64,000 nt of DNA from Carboxylicivirga caseinilyticus (lineage in GTDB: Bacteria; Bacteroidota; Bacteroidia; Bacteroidales; Marinilabiliaceae): assembly GCA_025499705.1 (NCBI GenBank), contig JAFMVE010000005.1, forward strand, positions 154,884 through 218,883. Reading direction: 5' to 3'. The stretch's first letter is position 1. Each line of letters opens with the position of its first letter. The notes beneath the pieces are model-generated. The model was not told the origin of the DNA. It ran no database searches and saw only the letters and a program-made list of their open reading frames with translations. The translations under genes and the position numbers were made by a program. Below, in pieces: positions 44,445 through 53,812 of the stretch.

Positions 44445-46492
44445 TTCTTAGTTCGGTATTTCTTAGCTGCGTTACTATGGATCATTCTATTTGTGTCTAT
44501 CACCAAGGCAATACTTCCATCACCCATAATGGTTGCTCCAGAAATATTCTCCTGTTTCTTAAGGAATCGTCCCAGTGGTTTCACAACTGTTTGATATTCT
44601 CCAATAACCTGATCAACCAACAATCCCACTTTACGATCTTCAAACTTAACCAATATTAATTGCTCACCGCCCGAATTAGCTGTATCGCATTCGAAAACGT
44701 CTCTGACATCAATATATGGAAACTGCTGATCACCAATTGAAACAACATTGTTTAAAGTATTTCCAAAATTCACGTCATCAATGGCATGAATCTTTTCAAT
44801 ATTGGCGATTGGAATAACATATTGATTATTGGCAACTTTTACCAGCAGGCCGTCAATAATCGAAAGTGTCATTGGTAATTCAAGTGTTAGAGTAGTTCCT
44901 TGTCCTACTTTGGAATCTAGTGATACTTCACCCCTGATTTCACCAATCTTTTTCTTAACAACATCCATTCCAACACCCCGGCCGGAAACATCAGAAACAA
45001 CTTCTTTTGTAGAAAATCCACTTAGGAAAACCAAATCAAAAATTTCCTTACGACTCAATTCTACATTTTCATCAAGCAATCCTTTGCTTATAGCTTTTGC
45101 ACGGATAAAATCCGGATCAATACCTTTACCGTCATCTATAACCTGTACAATTACACTGGCTCCTGAATAAAAAGCTTTAAATATGATGGTTCCTTTTGGA
45201 GACTTACCATTTTTAATTCTTTCTTCAGGCAATTCTATTCCGTGATCGACAGAGTTACGAATGATATGTAACAGAGGATCTGTAAGATGCTCAATAATAT
45301 TTTTATCTAATTCAATATCGCCACCTTCAATTACGAATTCAATTTCCTTATTCAATTCCTTTGAAAGGTCTCGAACCAGACGTTGAAAACGCATCAACTC
45401 ACTTTGTAACGGTATCAGACTAATTTCAAAAGCATTATCGCGTAACTGACGGCTTAATTTTTGAATATTCTCAGCCAGGCTAACAATATCACCATTTCCA
45501 TCCTTCTCGGCATAAAGATTCAACTGAGCCTGAATGGTAACCAATTCGCTTACCAGGTTAACAAGATCATCAATCTTATTGGAATTAACCCTGATACTCG
45601 ATATTTTATGTTCTTTTAGCTGAACCTTCCGTTTAGCATCTCTTTTTTCATCATCCTGATCATTATCATCACTTCCTCCGATAGCTTCAATCTGCTCTTT
45701 AGTAATGAGTGTCTGATCAGCAACTGAATTATTTACCAATTCATCAAGAGCCTCTGATTTAATAATATTTCCAACTTTCAGCTCTTTAATATCAATTTCA
45801 CATTCATCTTCAACAAAGATGAATACATCTTTTATATCATTAACAGATTCGGATGTATTTAAAACAACCTGCCAATAACAGAAATTTGAAATGGGTTGAA
45901 ACTGTCCCAGATCGGGTATTCCTTTTGCAAAGGCCGCAACCTTTGCTTCACCCATCGCATGAAGATCATCCAGTAAGTAGAACGGATTGGTTCCATTTCG
46001 TAAGATATCCTCATTTGGTTTAATTCCGATCAAAAAGGTTTTTGATCCATCACTTACAGCAACTTGACTCCCACTCGATTCCCCCACAACCGTGGTCGAA
46101 GCACTGCTTTCTTCCTGATTGGAAACAGCTTGAATACGTTTAATAAAAGCTGCCTGATTGGCAATGTCTGCCTTTTCTGTCAAATCTCCAATCTGAAGTA
46201 AATGTTTGATTTGATCAATTGCTTCAAATGTTAACGAAATGATATCATTGGTTACTGCCAACTTATCATTTCGAACCAAATCAAAAACAGTTTCAAGATG
46301 GTGTGTAAATTCACTTAAGTGGTTAAATCCGAACATTGCTCCCCCTCCCTTAAGCGAGTGCATAGCCCGGAAGATTCGCTCAATAATCTCTCTATTGTGC
46401 ATATCCTTCTCCAAAAGGAATAATGCTTCTTCCAGATCATTGATATTATCAAGCGACTCCTCAACGAATTTTTCTCTAAACTTATCAATCAT
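44441..46492 (-). CDS. cheA: Chemotaxis histidine kinase CheA
   Basis: A 683-residue CheA. P1 (HPt) carries His45 in F-R-A-M-H-S-L-K-G-G-G. A P2-like domain (~150-260) begins I-G-I-K-P-N-E-D-I-L-R-N-G-T-N-P. P3 dimerisation is ~295-355 and the P4 ATPase ~355-540 (H-I-I-R-N-S-V-D-H-G-I-E, D-D-G-K-G-I-D, G-R-G-V-G-M-D-V-V). The P5 CheW-like domain runs to ~675. It autophosphorylates in response to the MCP and phosphorylates CheY and CheB. All key motifs are present. Its start overlaps the HPt gene by eight bases. Confidence 0.94.
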   Translation of the reverse strand: MIDKFREKFVEESLDNINDLEEALFLLEKDMHNREIIERIFRAMHSLKGGGAMFGFNHLSEFTHHLETVFDLVRNDKLAVTNDIISLTFEAIDQIKHLLQIGDLTEKADIANQAAFIKRIQAVSNQEESSASTTVVGESSGSQVAVSDGSKTFLIGIKPNEDILRNGTNPFYLLDDLHAMGEAKVAAFAKGIPDLGQFQPISNFCYWQVVLNTSESVNDIKDVFIFVEDECEIDIKELKVGNIIKSEALDELVNNSVADQTLITKEQIEAIGGSDDNDQDDEKRDAKRKVQLKEHKISSIRVNSNKIDDLVNLVSELVTIQAQLNLYAEKDGNGDIVSLAENIQKLSRQLRDNAFEISLIPLQSELMRFQRLVRDLSKELNKEIEFVIEGGDIELDKNIIEHLTDPLLHIIRNSVDHGIELPEERIKNGKSPKGTIIFKAFYSGASVIVQVIDDGKGIDPDFIRAKAISKGLLDENVELSRKEIFDLVFLSGFSTKEVVSDVSGRGVGMDVVKKKIGEIRGEVSLDSKVGQGTTLTLELPMTLSIIDGLLVKVANNQYVIPIANIEKIHAIDDVNFGNTLNNVVSIGDQQFPYIDVRDVFECDTANSGGEQLILVKFEDRKVGLLVDQVIGEYQTVVKPLGRFLKKQENISGATIMGDGSIALVIDTNRMIHSNAAKKYRTKK

Positions 46493-46883
46493 TTGTTCGA
46501 ACGTTTAACCTGTCAATGTTTTTAAAGAAGAGAATCAAAGCATCTTTCTGCTCTTCTATCGAAGCCAAATGATCTTCCTCCTTATTTAACACATCCTGAA
46601 TTAGTGATACTACATCCTTCGTTTTATCGATAATATGATTATCAATACTTATCCTACCGTCGTATAATCCCCGATAAACTATTTCGACAGGAATAGCAAT
46701 CTCTGTTAATTTACTGAAACCAAACATAGGTGCGGATCCTTTAATGGTATGCATGGTGCGAAAAATTTTTTCAACTGCTTCATCCGATAGTTTAACAGAT
46801 CCGGAGGATGCAAGTTCTTTTTCCAAAAATTGCATATCATTATTGGTTTCCTCAATGAAAATATGTTTGATCCTTTCAATCAT
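46485..46883 (-). CDS. Stand-alone HPt (CheA P1-like) protein
   Basis: A 132-residue helical phosphotransfer protein. His45 lies in F-R-T-M-H-T-I-K-G-S-A-P-M-F-G-F, almost the same as the P1 motif of the adjacent CheA, and the first 100 residues align with CheA P1 throughout, so it probably arose from a duplicated P1. CheA P4 could phosphorylate it in trans, giving a second phosphate carrier. It overlaps cheY by four and cheA by eight bases. Confidence 0.85.
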   Translation of the reverse strand: MIERIKHIFIEETNNDMQFLEKELASSGSVKLSDEAVEKIFRTMHTIKGSAPMFGFSKLTEIAIPVEIVYRGLYDGRISIDNHIIDKTKDVVSLIQDVLNKEEDHLASIEEQKDALILFFKNIDRLNVRTND

Positions 46884-47245
46884 CGTAATACACGGGAAAT
46901 TGCGCTTAATAATTTTGCAGGTACAAATGGTTTAATAATCCATCCTGTAGCACCGGCTTGTTTTGCCTCCATCTTCTTTGATGCCTGAGATTCTGTAGTA
47001 AGGAACAAAATTGGAATATGCTTGTAGGCATCCATTTCTCTAATCTTACGAATCAATCCAAGACCATCAAGGTTAGGCATGTGTAAATCAGTAATTACAA
47101 TATCAATGGTACGACCATCTAAAAATTTTAGAGCGTCTTCACCATCAACACCAACTAATACATCATAGCCTTCATTTTGAAGAGTAAAGTTGACAACTTC
47201 ACGAATACTTTCAGAATCATCAACAATAAGAACTGTTTTAGCCAT
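46880..47245 (-). CDS. cheY: CheY-like response regulator
   Basis: A 121-residue single receiver domain: D9-D10, the phospho-acceptor Asp53 (V-I-T-D-L-H-M-P), Thr83 (F-L-T-T-E-S) and Lys105 (I-I-K-P-F). All catalytic and switch residues of a CheY are present. The output partner is unknown because no flagellar switch gene is in the window; in gliding Bacteroidetes it might act on a motor-associated or gene-control target. The start overlaps no other gene; STAS is 27 bases upstream. Confidence 0.92.
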   Translation of the reverse strand: MAKTVLIVDDSESIREVVNFTLQNEGYDVLVGVDGEDALKFLDGRTIDIVITDLHMPNLDGLGLIRKIREMDAYKHIPILFLTTESQASKKMEAKQAGATGWIIKPFVPAKLLSAISRVLR

Positions 47246-47272
47246 AATATAATGTTCTATTTATTATTTAGG

Positions 47273-47584
47273 TTAATATAGCACATAGCTGAAACCGGAA
47301 TTTCCGATTAAGGTTTTTAACTCGTCTTTTAATTCTGTGGTAATGTTAACTTCTTTACCAGCCAATTCATACGTCTTTTTAATCGAAAGCACCAACTGTA
47401 TAAAAGTAATATCAACACTATCCGGATTATCCACCTGAATATCCAAATCCTTTGTTGCGCTTACTTTCTCTTTCACGATTTCGGTTATATTCTCAATGTA
47501 ATTAATTATAAGCTGACCAGAAAATTGCAATACCGATTTTTCAGCCGACTCACTATAAACTACTTTATATGGTAGATCTTCCAT
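47273..47584 (-). CDS. STAS-domain protein of the chemosensory cluster
   Basis: A 103-residue single STAS domain. The core reads I-Q-V-D-N-P-D-S-V-D-I-T-F-I-Q-L-V-L-S-I-K-K. In classical anti-sigma factor antagonists this region has D-S-S/T-G; here the position after D-I is Thr, so a phosphorylation site is possible but not canonical. Similar proteins occur in che operons of other phyla next to cheY. With a SpoIIE-type phosphatase in the same cluster it may form a partner-switching branch (inference). It lies between the MCP and cheY. Confidence 0.72.
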   Translation of the reverse strand: MEDLPYKVVYSESAEKSVLQFSGQLIINYIENITEIVKEKVSATKDLDIQVDNPDSVDITFIQLVLSIKKTYELAGKEVNITTELKDELKTLIGNSGFSYVLY

Positions 47585-47595
47585 AGTTTTAACAA

Positions 47596-49311
47596 TTAGA
47601 ATTTTTCGTAGTTATCCAGATCAAAATCCTTATCAAAGTTAGAGAATGGGTTATCTTTTTTTGCTGTAACCTTTTTCTCTTCAACCTTTTTACTTGCTGG
47701 CGCAGCAGCTTTTGCAGGCTTCTGCACTTCTACCGGTTTTGATTCTACTTTAGTTTCTGGAACTAATTCTTCTTCATCACCGATCTTAAAGAAACTCACT
47801 GCCTCGTGCAGATTATCTGCTAAATTAGCCAACTGATCAGAACTCTGAGTTAACTCATCTGATGAAGACGCATTTTCCTGAGTAATCATATTCAACTGTT
47901 GCATTGCCAGGTTGATCTGTTCAGCACCAGTTTTTTGCTCCATACTTGCTGCAGAAATCTCTTTAATAAGCTGAGTGGTTTTTTCAATATCTGGTACTAA
48001 AGCTTTTGATTTTTCTCCAGCTTTTTGAGATACATTTAAACCTGTTTTTACTAACGAAACAATTTCATCAGCAGCCAATTTACTTCTTTCTGCTAACTTA
48101 CGTACTTCAGCAGCCACAACAGAGAAACCTCTTCCATGCTCACCAGCACGAGCGGCCTCAACAGCAGCATTTAAAGCAAGAATATTTGTTTGGAACGCAA
48201 TATCACTAATGATAGTAATCTTCTCAGAAACCGTTTTCATAACAGATGCTGCCTGACTTGAAAGTTCATCAGCAACTCCAACATCTTTTGCTGTTTCAAC
48301 AGTAATTTTTTCAGTCTCGATAGCGTTATCAGTATTCTGATCAATATTAGCAACCATCTCTTCTATTGAAGTTGACACCTCCTCAGCAGATGCAGCCTGA
48401 TCAGCAGAACCTTTTGACAACTGCATCGAGCTTGATTTCAATTGTGTACTTGATGTTACCAGGTCATTTGCATTCTCTTTGATGGTGATCACAGTTTTCT
48501 TTAACTGATCGGCCATAACGGCTAACGCTTTAGCCAAATCACCAATTTCATCATTCTGGTGAACATCTACTTTAGCGGTAAGATCACCATCACCAATTGC
48601 CTTGGCAAATCTAACGCCCTTATTCAAAGGACTTACAATTGAATTATAAAGTAAATAAGCGGTTGCGGTAGCTCCTAAAATTACCAAAATGCTCATTATA
48701 AGAATAACCCATTGTAATAACGTAAATCTGCTGTTGGTTTTTTCCAGTGCATCATCACTGGCAGTAACATACTTATCAGCTAACTTGTCTAATCTGGCAG
48801 TAATCTCATCACTTAAAACAATGATCTCACCACCATCCTGAACCTGAGGTTCCACTTCGAAAAGCACCATTACATCCTCATAAGCAGCAAATGAATCTAA
48901 ACTACTCATCACATATTGCTGCATCTGGAAAAGCGAATCGATATCATGAAATATCACGTTTGCTTCTGTTACATCAGCAGGTTCCCATTCCTCATAAAAG
49001 GATTTAATTTCACCTTGCAATTGTGGGTACTCCGTTTCATGCAGATCCTTAAGTTTGATTTTATCCGGCGTATCAGATTGTTTATCAATAAAAACCCAAC
49101 TACGCACAAGCATTTTAGAGTTGGTAATCATCATTGATAAATGACTTAACTTTTCTGATGACGGAGAGTAAATACCTGTTAATTTACTATTTAGATTTTT
49201 ACTGGATGTTAATGTAGTAAAAGTCCAGATACCGTTAAAAACAACAAGTACCAGAATGACACCAAATCCCCAAAGTAATTTTTGGGCAATATTAAGTTTG
49301 ATATTCTTCAT
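47596..49311 (-). CDS. Methyl-accepting chemotaxis protein
   Basis: A 571-residue transmembrane receptor: TM1 ~13-32, a periplasmic region (~33-190) of four-helix type, TM2 ~196-220, HAMP (~221-275) and a methyl-accepting signalling domain with the conserved tip [26 protein letters not shown]. A Pro/Ala/Lys-rich tail (~505-555) ends in N-Y-E-K-F, which resembles the C-terminal CheR/CheB tethering pentapeptide N-W-E-x-F with Tyr for Trp. Only one MCP is in the window. First gene of the cluster, right after the promoter. Confidence 0.94.
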   Translation of the reverse strand: MKNIKLNIAQKLLWGFGVILVLVVFNGIWTFTTLTSSKNLNSKLTGIYSPSSEKLSHLSMMITNSKMLVRSWVFIDKQSDTPDKIKLKDLHETEYPQLQGEIKSFYEEWEPADVTEANVIFHDIDSLFQMQQYVMSSLDSFAAYEDVMVLFEVEPQVQDGGEIIVLSDEITARLDKLADKYVTASDDALEKTNSRFTLLQWVILIMSILVILGATATAYLLYNSIVSPLNKGVRFAKAIGDGDLTAKVDVHQNDEIGDLAKALAVMADQLKKTVITIKENANDLVTSSTQLKSSSMQLSKGSADQAASAEEVSTSIEEMVANIDQNTDNAIETEKITVETAKDVGVADELSSQAASVMKTVSEKITIISDIAFQTNILALNAAVEAARAGEHGRGFSVVAAEVRKLAERSKLAADEIVSLVKTGLNVSQKAGEKSKALVPDIEKTTQLIKEISAASMEQKTGAEQINLAMQQLNMITQENASSSDELTQSSDQLANLADNLHEAVSFFKIGDEEELVPETKVESKPVEVQKPAKAAAPASKKVEEKKVTAKKDNPFSNFDKDFDLDNYEKF

Positions 49312-49372
49312 TCGAATTTAGTTTTAATCTCTTTTTGGCATAAACTTCTTAATTGAATTGTATGCCGTCAGG

Positions 49373-49403
49373 CAAAAATAAAATCCTATCCTAATTTAAC
49401 AAA
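49373..49403 (-). promoter_or_regulatory. Promoter of the chemosensory cluster (TTTG-N19-TATTTTTG)
   Basis: On the minus strand, TTTG (49403-49400), a 19-base spacer and TATTTTTG (49380-49373) match the Bacteroidetes primary promoter exactly. It is 61 bases before the MCP start codon. No equally good site was seen inside the cluster. Confidence 0.75.
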
Positions 49404-49502
49404 CAGAATAGTCTTTTATTTCAGTCCAACTTTTATAGGTAAATAAATTACTAATGCAATTATTTATAAACTTAGTCAATAAATGTATTATTGAAAAGTA
49501 TC

Positions 49503-50015
49503 TTATAAAGAAATTGCAGCTGCCATACCTTCCAATTTAGAGCTAATTTGCAAACCAAACTTAGCGGCATTGGCTTTGTGAATCTCAAACTTTAGCTTTT
49601 CGTCTCTTACAACAAAGTTAAACATGGCGCCATTTGTTGTTGCCCCTTCAGACTCGCAAACGATCAAGGTATTTTTACCCCCAACCTTGGAAATAATATC
49701 AGAAGAGTACTTATTAAAGTTTATCGATGATGAAACAAACAGCACCTGGCAGTTTTCTATTTCTTCAACCGATTTAAACTCTTTAATAACTACGTCCTGG
49801 AATCCAAATTTTTTCCCTTCTGATAATTTTTCTAACCAGCTTACGATTTCTTTGTCTTTAATGACTCCAATAACGAAATCACCTTCTTTTGTTGCCTCTG
49901 GCCACCCAATATGGCGGATAAAGTTTAGAGTAAACACTGATTTAAACTTTGCTACCTGTGAATTAGCAGCCAATGGTAATAGCATTAAGCTAAAAAAGAA
50001 TAAAATCTTTTTCAT
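49503..50015 (-). CDS. YfiR/DUF4154-family periplasmic protein, copy near the Che cluster
   Basis: A 170-residue exported protein with a signal peptide (to ~20, ending AANSQ). Family motifs: K-F-K-S-V-F-T-L-N-F-I-R-H-I-G-W-P (~24-40), G-V-I-K-D, and late A-M-F-N-F-V-V-R-D-E-K-L-K-F-E-I-H-K-A-N-A. YfiR of Pseudomonas is a periplasmic repressor of the cyclase YfiN; DUF4154 members elsewhere are often next to sensor proteins or receptors. ATG 50015 is chosen. It is transcribed in the same direction as the Che cluster, about 190 bases before the MCP, and is paralogous to the two copies at the right end of the window. Confidence 0.82.
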   Translation of the reverse strand: MKKILFFFSLMLLPLAANSQVAKFKSVFTLNFIRHIGWPEATKEGDFVIGVIKDKEIVSWLEKLSEGKKFGFQDVVIKEFKSVEEIENCQVLFVSSSINFNKYSSDIISKVGGKNTLIVCESEGATTNGAMFNFVVRDEKLKFEIHKANAAKFGLQISSKLEGMAAAISL

Positions 50016-50156
50016 AACAATACATCCTTTCAAATTCAACTTCTTAATGCGCAGTGGTACGGAAATAGTTTAGATTAGTTTCCTTAATTTCAATAAATTT
50101 TGAATTTCTAATAAAAGTTTAGTATGAATTATTACAATCACTATTCAGCATTGCAG

Positions 50157-50164
50157 TACTTTTG
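50157..50164 (+). promoter_or_regulatory. Possible -7 promoter element for the 355-residue protein
   Basis: TACTTTTG fits TAnnTTTG and lies 72 bases before the ATG. No TTTG at the usual upstream distance. Confidence 0.35.
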
Positions 50165-50236
50165 TCGAGCAAAATCAAACAAAAATCAATAGTACTTGCA
50201 TAATAATAGACATTAAATAAAATATTTAATAATCAG

Positions 50237-51304
50237 ATGAAAACATTTATACACAGCATAAATATAGATAGCACAAAGATTTTGACAGGTAAAAATGATG
50301 CCATTAGTAAGAGTGTTTTTACATTCTTTTCGAATCATAACATTAATCCAAAACAAATAGTAAAAATTGATTTATTGATTGACATCCAAATTGAAGAGGA
50401 TTATACATCATTAGAGTCAAATCTGGAAGAACTAATTGCCCTTTTAATCCAAAAGAAAATATCTGCATATTCAATTATACCTTCAACAAACTTATTAAAG
50501 AACGAAGCTACTTTGTTGTTAACAGTTTGTACCGGCAATAATCTGAAAATTGAGCATAAAGAATTTCAAAAATTACCTTATACATTTTGCTCTGACCCAC
50601 AAAACCGAATACTTTACGCAGGCAACATAAGATTCAATGAGAATAATGATTTGATGAGAAGTACTCAATTGGCTTTCGATTTTGCTGAACAGTTACTTGA
50701 TCATGAAGAAATGCATTTTGGGCATGTTAACTTTATGCATACTCATCTTGATAAAAGCTTTATCAACCATACTTCTTCACATCAATCTACATGGGATGTA
50801 ATCAATCAGATTAAAGAATTATATTTCGATCCTTCACTTTTTGCACAAAGCATACCTCCTCTTAGTCTCAATTCAATGAACACCGGAGGTATTCAAGTTT
50901 CATTTACAGCAGCTCAGAAAGACACTTTCCCAAGTCACCAGGTTCTTCATTACCAGGCACCAAATGGATTAGATCTTTATGCTTCTTTGTCAAAAGAATT
51001 AAGCCAAATTTATTTCTTTGCCAGCTATAACAAAGAGGCTCAATTATCAGCCAATCAAAATATCATTGTGCAAACGAATGAACTGACTGAGATTATCTCG
51101 GAATTCGTTCAAAAAATGGAAGATGAGACAAAATCAAAGTTAATGCTGAATTTAGTGACGATACATCTTAAAAACGGAAGCGAATTATCAGATGCAGAAC
51201 TTATTATTAAACAACAATTAAAAACTGACCAGTTCCTGTTCATTCAATCGGAAATGCAACATAATGAGGCATTAATATCCATTGAAGGAGCATTATACTT
51301 TTAA
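50237..51304 (+). CDS. Unrecognised 355-residue protein, possible RidA-like fold
   Basis: No signal peptide or membrane segment. The middle part (R-I-L-Y-A-G-N-I-R-F-N-E-N-N-D, then a long helix A-F-D-F-A-E-Q-L-L and H-V-N-F-M-H-T-H-L) is laid out like a YjgF/RidA unit, in which a V-S-G-Q strand is followed by a helix and a V-T-V-Y strand, and the C-terminal half may be a second such unit. This is only a pattern impression. It lies alone between divergent signalling and transport genes. Function unknown. Confidence 0.4.
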   Translation: MKTFIHSINIDSTKILTGKNDAISKSVFTFFSNHNINPKQIVKIDLLIDIQIEEDYTSLESNLEELIALLIQKKISAYSIIPSTNLLKNEATLLLTVCTGNNLKIEHKEFQKLPYTFCSDPQNRILYAGNIRFNENNDLMRSTQLAFDFAEQLLDHEEMHFGHVNFMHTHLDKSFINHTSSHQSTWDVINQIKELYFDPSLFAQSIPPLSLNSMNTGGIQVSFTAAQKDTFPSHQVLHYQAPNGLDLYASLSKELSQIYFFASYNKEAQLSANQNIIVQTNELTEIISEFVQKMEDETKSKLMLNLVTIHLKNGSELSDAELIIKQQLKTDQFLFIQSEMQHNEALISIEGALYF

Positions 51305-51323
51305 ACCTTACACCAATAATTGA

Positions 51324-51354
51324 TTTGCCATCCTAACCTTTTTATCTATTTTCG
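51324..51354 (+). promoter_or_regulatory. Probable promoter of the MMPL exporter gene
   Basis: TTTG (51324-51327), a 19-base spacer and TATTTTCG (51347-51354), one base off TAnnTTTG. It lies 30 bases before the ATG. Confidence 0.55.
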
Positions 51355-51384
51355 CATGATTGAATTGAACGAAGACTGACAGAG

Positions 51385-53796
51385 ATGTGGATTAAAATTG
51401 CACGATTTATACTACGCAACAGAATAGCTATCTTAATAGGACTATTTCTAATAACCTTATTTATGGGATTTCAATCCCGAAAAATAGAAATGTCTTATCA
51501 ATATGCGCCCTTGCTTCCCGAAGATGACTCAACTTACCTTGCTTATGAATCATTTGTCGAAACTTTTGGATCAGAAGGTAATCTTGTTGTAATTGGAGTT
51601 AAGAACAGTGATTTTTTTGAAGTAAAAGAATTTAACCAATGGAATGAATTAACTCAAAAATTAAAAGAGATCAATGGAGTTACATCTGTTTTTTCTATTG
51701 GACAGACCTATGAACTTCAGAAAAATACTAAAGAAAAAAGATTTGAAGTAAAGCCTATATTTCCGGAACAAGTTAAGTTTCAAACTGAACTTGACTCATT
51801 AAAAGAACGATTTTATGAATTGCCTTTTTATGATCAGTTAGTATATAATAAATCGAAAGATGCCTACCTTATGGCGATTACTCTGGATGATGACATTCTG
51901 CACAGTGAGGATAGGGTGAGACTGATTGAAGATATAAGAAAGACCGGTAATAAATACATCAGGCAGAACGAGCATGAATTGCATTATTCGGGCCTTCCAT
52001 ACATTCGTGTGGTAACTGCTGAAATGATTAAGAAAGAGCTGAATATGTTTATCTTCTTAGCTCTTGGAATCACGGCACTTATCATACTTATCTTCTTTCG
52101 ATCGTTTAAGGTCGTTATGTTTTCAATGCTTGTTGTAGGTATAGCAGTTATCTGGGCTTTGGGAATTCAAGGACTGTTTGGTTACAAAATAACCATTCTT
52201 ACCGGAATGATTCCACCATTAATTATTGTTATTGGAATACCCAATTCCGTCTTTCTGCTCAATAAGTATCACCAGGAATACCGCAAGCATCAAAACAAAA
52301 TAAAGGCGCTACAAAGAGTAATCAGAAAAATAGGTAACGCTACCTTTTTAACCAATCTGACAACCGCATCAGGGTTTGCCACCTTTATCTTTACCAGTAG
52401 TAAGATTTTAGTTGAATTTGGAGTCATTGCAGCCATTAATATCATCGTTGTTTTCTTCCTTTCCATCTTACTTATCCCCATCATCTTTAGTTTCCTGGAT
52501 GGGCCTAAAGAAAGACACATTAAACACCTGGATAACCAGATAATGGGTAAGGCCGTTAACACACTGGTAAAATTATCATTGAACCATCGAAAAACGATAT
52601 ACTGGATTACAATCAGTATGTTGGTTTTAGGAGCATTTGGTATCTCGCGAATTAAAACAACCGGATACATGCTGGATGATATACCTCATGATGATCCGTT
52701 ATATGTAGATCTTGAATTTTTTGAAGATAACTTCAATGGATTAATGCCACTTGAGATAATGATAGACACCAAAAAACCAAACGGTGTTATCCAACGCTCA
52801 AACCTGAAAAAGATGGATGATCTTCAGGACGAGTTATCTCAACTTGATGTCATTTCAAAACCTGTTTCGTTGGTTGAAGTTGTTAAGTTTTCGCGTCAGG
52901 CATTTTTTAATGGTAAACAAAGTCATTATAAAATACCAAGTAACCAGGAGCGTAACTTCATACTTTCATACGTAAGCAAAAGCGAAGCTGGTGCTCAAAC
53001 AGGAATCGTAAATAATTTTATGGATTCACTCAAACAAAAGGCACGTTTGAGCTATCGGATGAAAGATATTGGTACCACAGAGATGGTATCATTAAATGAG
53101 AATATCCAGAAAAAAATTGACGAAATATTTCCAGGCGATAAATACTTCACCTCTTTAACGGGTGCGAGTGTAGTATTCTTTAAAGGAACAGATTATCTTA
53201 TTAAAAACCTGTTTACCAGTTTACTTCTGGCAATTGTTTTAATTGCTTCGTTTATGGCCTGGATGTTTTCTTCGAAACGAATGGTTTTGGTTTCTCTTAT
53301 TCCTAACCTGTTCCCATTAATTATGACAGCTGCATTAATGGGCTATTTTGGAATTCCGATTAAACCCTCAACCATACTTGTATTTAGTATAGCATTTGGT
53401 ATCTCAGTTGATGATACCATTCACTACCTGGCTAAATATCGTCAGGAACTTTCAGAAACCAACTGGAGTATCAGAGCAGCCGTTGTACTGGCACTAAAAG
53501 AAACTGGTGTAAGTATGATTTACACCTCTATCATTTTATTCTTTGGTTTTGGTATTTTCAGTATTTCACAATTCGGTGGCACTGTGGCTTTGGGAGTACT
53601 TGTTGCGGTTACCTTATTAATTGCACTATTTTCCAATCTTATATTACTACCATCATTATTATTAACTTTGGAAAAAGCTATTACCAACAAATCATTTAAA
53701 GAACCATTACTTCATATTTACAATGAGGATGAAGATATTGAATTGGAAGATTTGGTAATAGAAAGTAAAAAAAAGGAACTGACGCCTCAAGAATAA
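51385..53796 (+). CDS. MMPL-type RND transporter
   Basis: An 803-residue inner-membrane protein with the RND duplication: TM1 at ~13-30, a large periplasmic loop (~31-220), five TMs (~220-370), then again TM (~400-420), a loop (~421-615) and five TMs (~618-770). The second half has F-G-I-S-V-D-D-T-I-H (~669), the conserved Asp pair of the proton relay, while the first half has the I-P-N-S-V-F-L-L-N-K-Y-H analogue. It is similar in layout to exporters of lipids (MmpL, HpnN). The substrate is unknown. A polyprenyl synthase gene follows after 16 bases, so an isoprenoid-lipid cargo is an attractive guess. Confidence 0.85.
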   Translation: MWIKIARFILRNRIAILIGLFLITLFMGFQSRKIEMSYQYAPLLPEDDSTYLAYESFVETFGSEGNLVVIGVKNSDFFEVKEFNQWNELTQKLKEINGVTSVFSIGQTYELQKNTKEKRFEVKPIFPEQVKFQTELDSLKERFYELPFYDQLVYNKSKDAYLMAITLDDDILHSEDRVRLIEDIRKTGNKYIRQNEHELHYSGLPYIRVVTAEMIKKELNMFIFLALGITALIILIFFRSFKVVMFSMLVVGIAVIWALGIQGLFGYKITILTGMIPPLIIVIGIPNSVFLLNKYHQEYRKHQNKIKALQRVIRKIGNATFLTNLTTASGFATFIFTSSKILVEFGVIAAINIIVVFFLSILLIPIIFSFLDGPKERHIKHLDNQIMGKAVNTLVKLSLNHRKTIYWITISMLVLGAFGISRIKTTGYMLDDIPHDDPLYVDLEFFEDNFNGLMPLEIMIDTKKPNGVIQRSNLKKMDDLQDELSQLDVISKPVSLVEVVKFSRQAFFNGKQSHYKIPSNQERNFILSYVSKSEAGAQTGIVNNFMDSLKQKARLSYRMKDIGTTEMVSLNENIQKKIDEIFPGDKYFTSLTGASVVFFKGTDYLIKNLFTSLLLAIVLIASFMAWMFSSKRMVLVSLIPNLFPLIMTAALMGYFGIPIKPSTILVFSIAFGISVDDTIHYLAKYRQELSETNWSIRAAVVLALKETGVSMIYTSIILFFGFGIFSISQFGGTVALGVLVAVTLLIALFSNLILLPSLLLTLEKAITNKSFKEPLLHIYNEDEDIELEDLVIESKKKELTPQE

Positions 53797-53812
53797 AGAC
53801 ATTGACAATAAT

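Noticed and set aside
32448..49311. Ordinary flagellar chemotaxis operon
   Set aside because: No flagellar, motor or switch gene in 64 kb, and the phylum generally lacks flagella. The cluster includes STAS, PP2C and extra HPt/CheR/CheB genes. A flagellar role elsewhere in the genome cannot be fully excluded.
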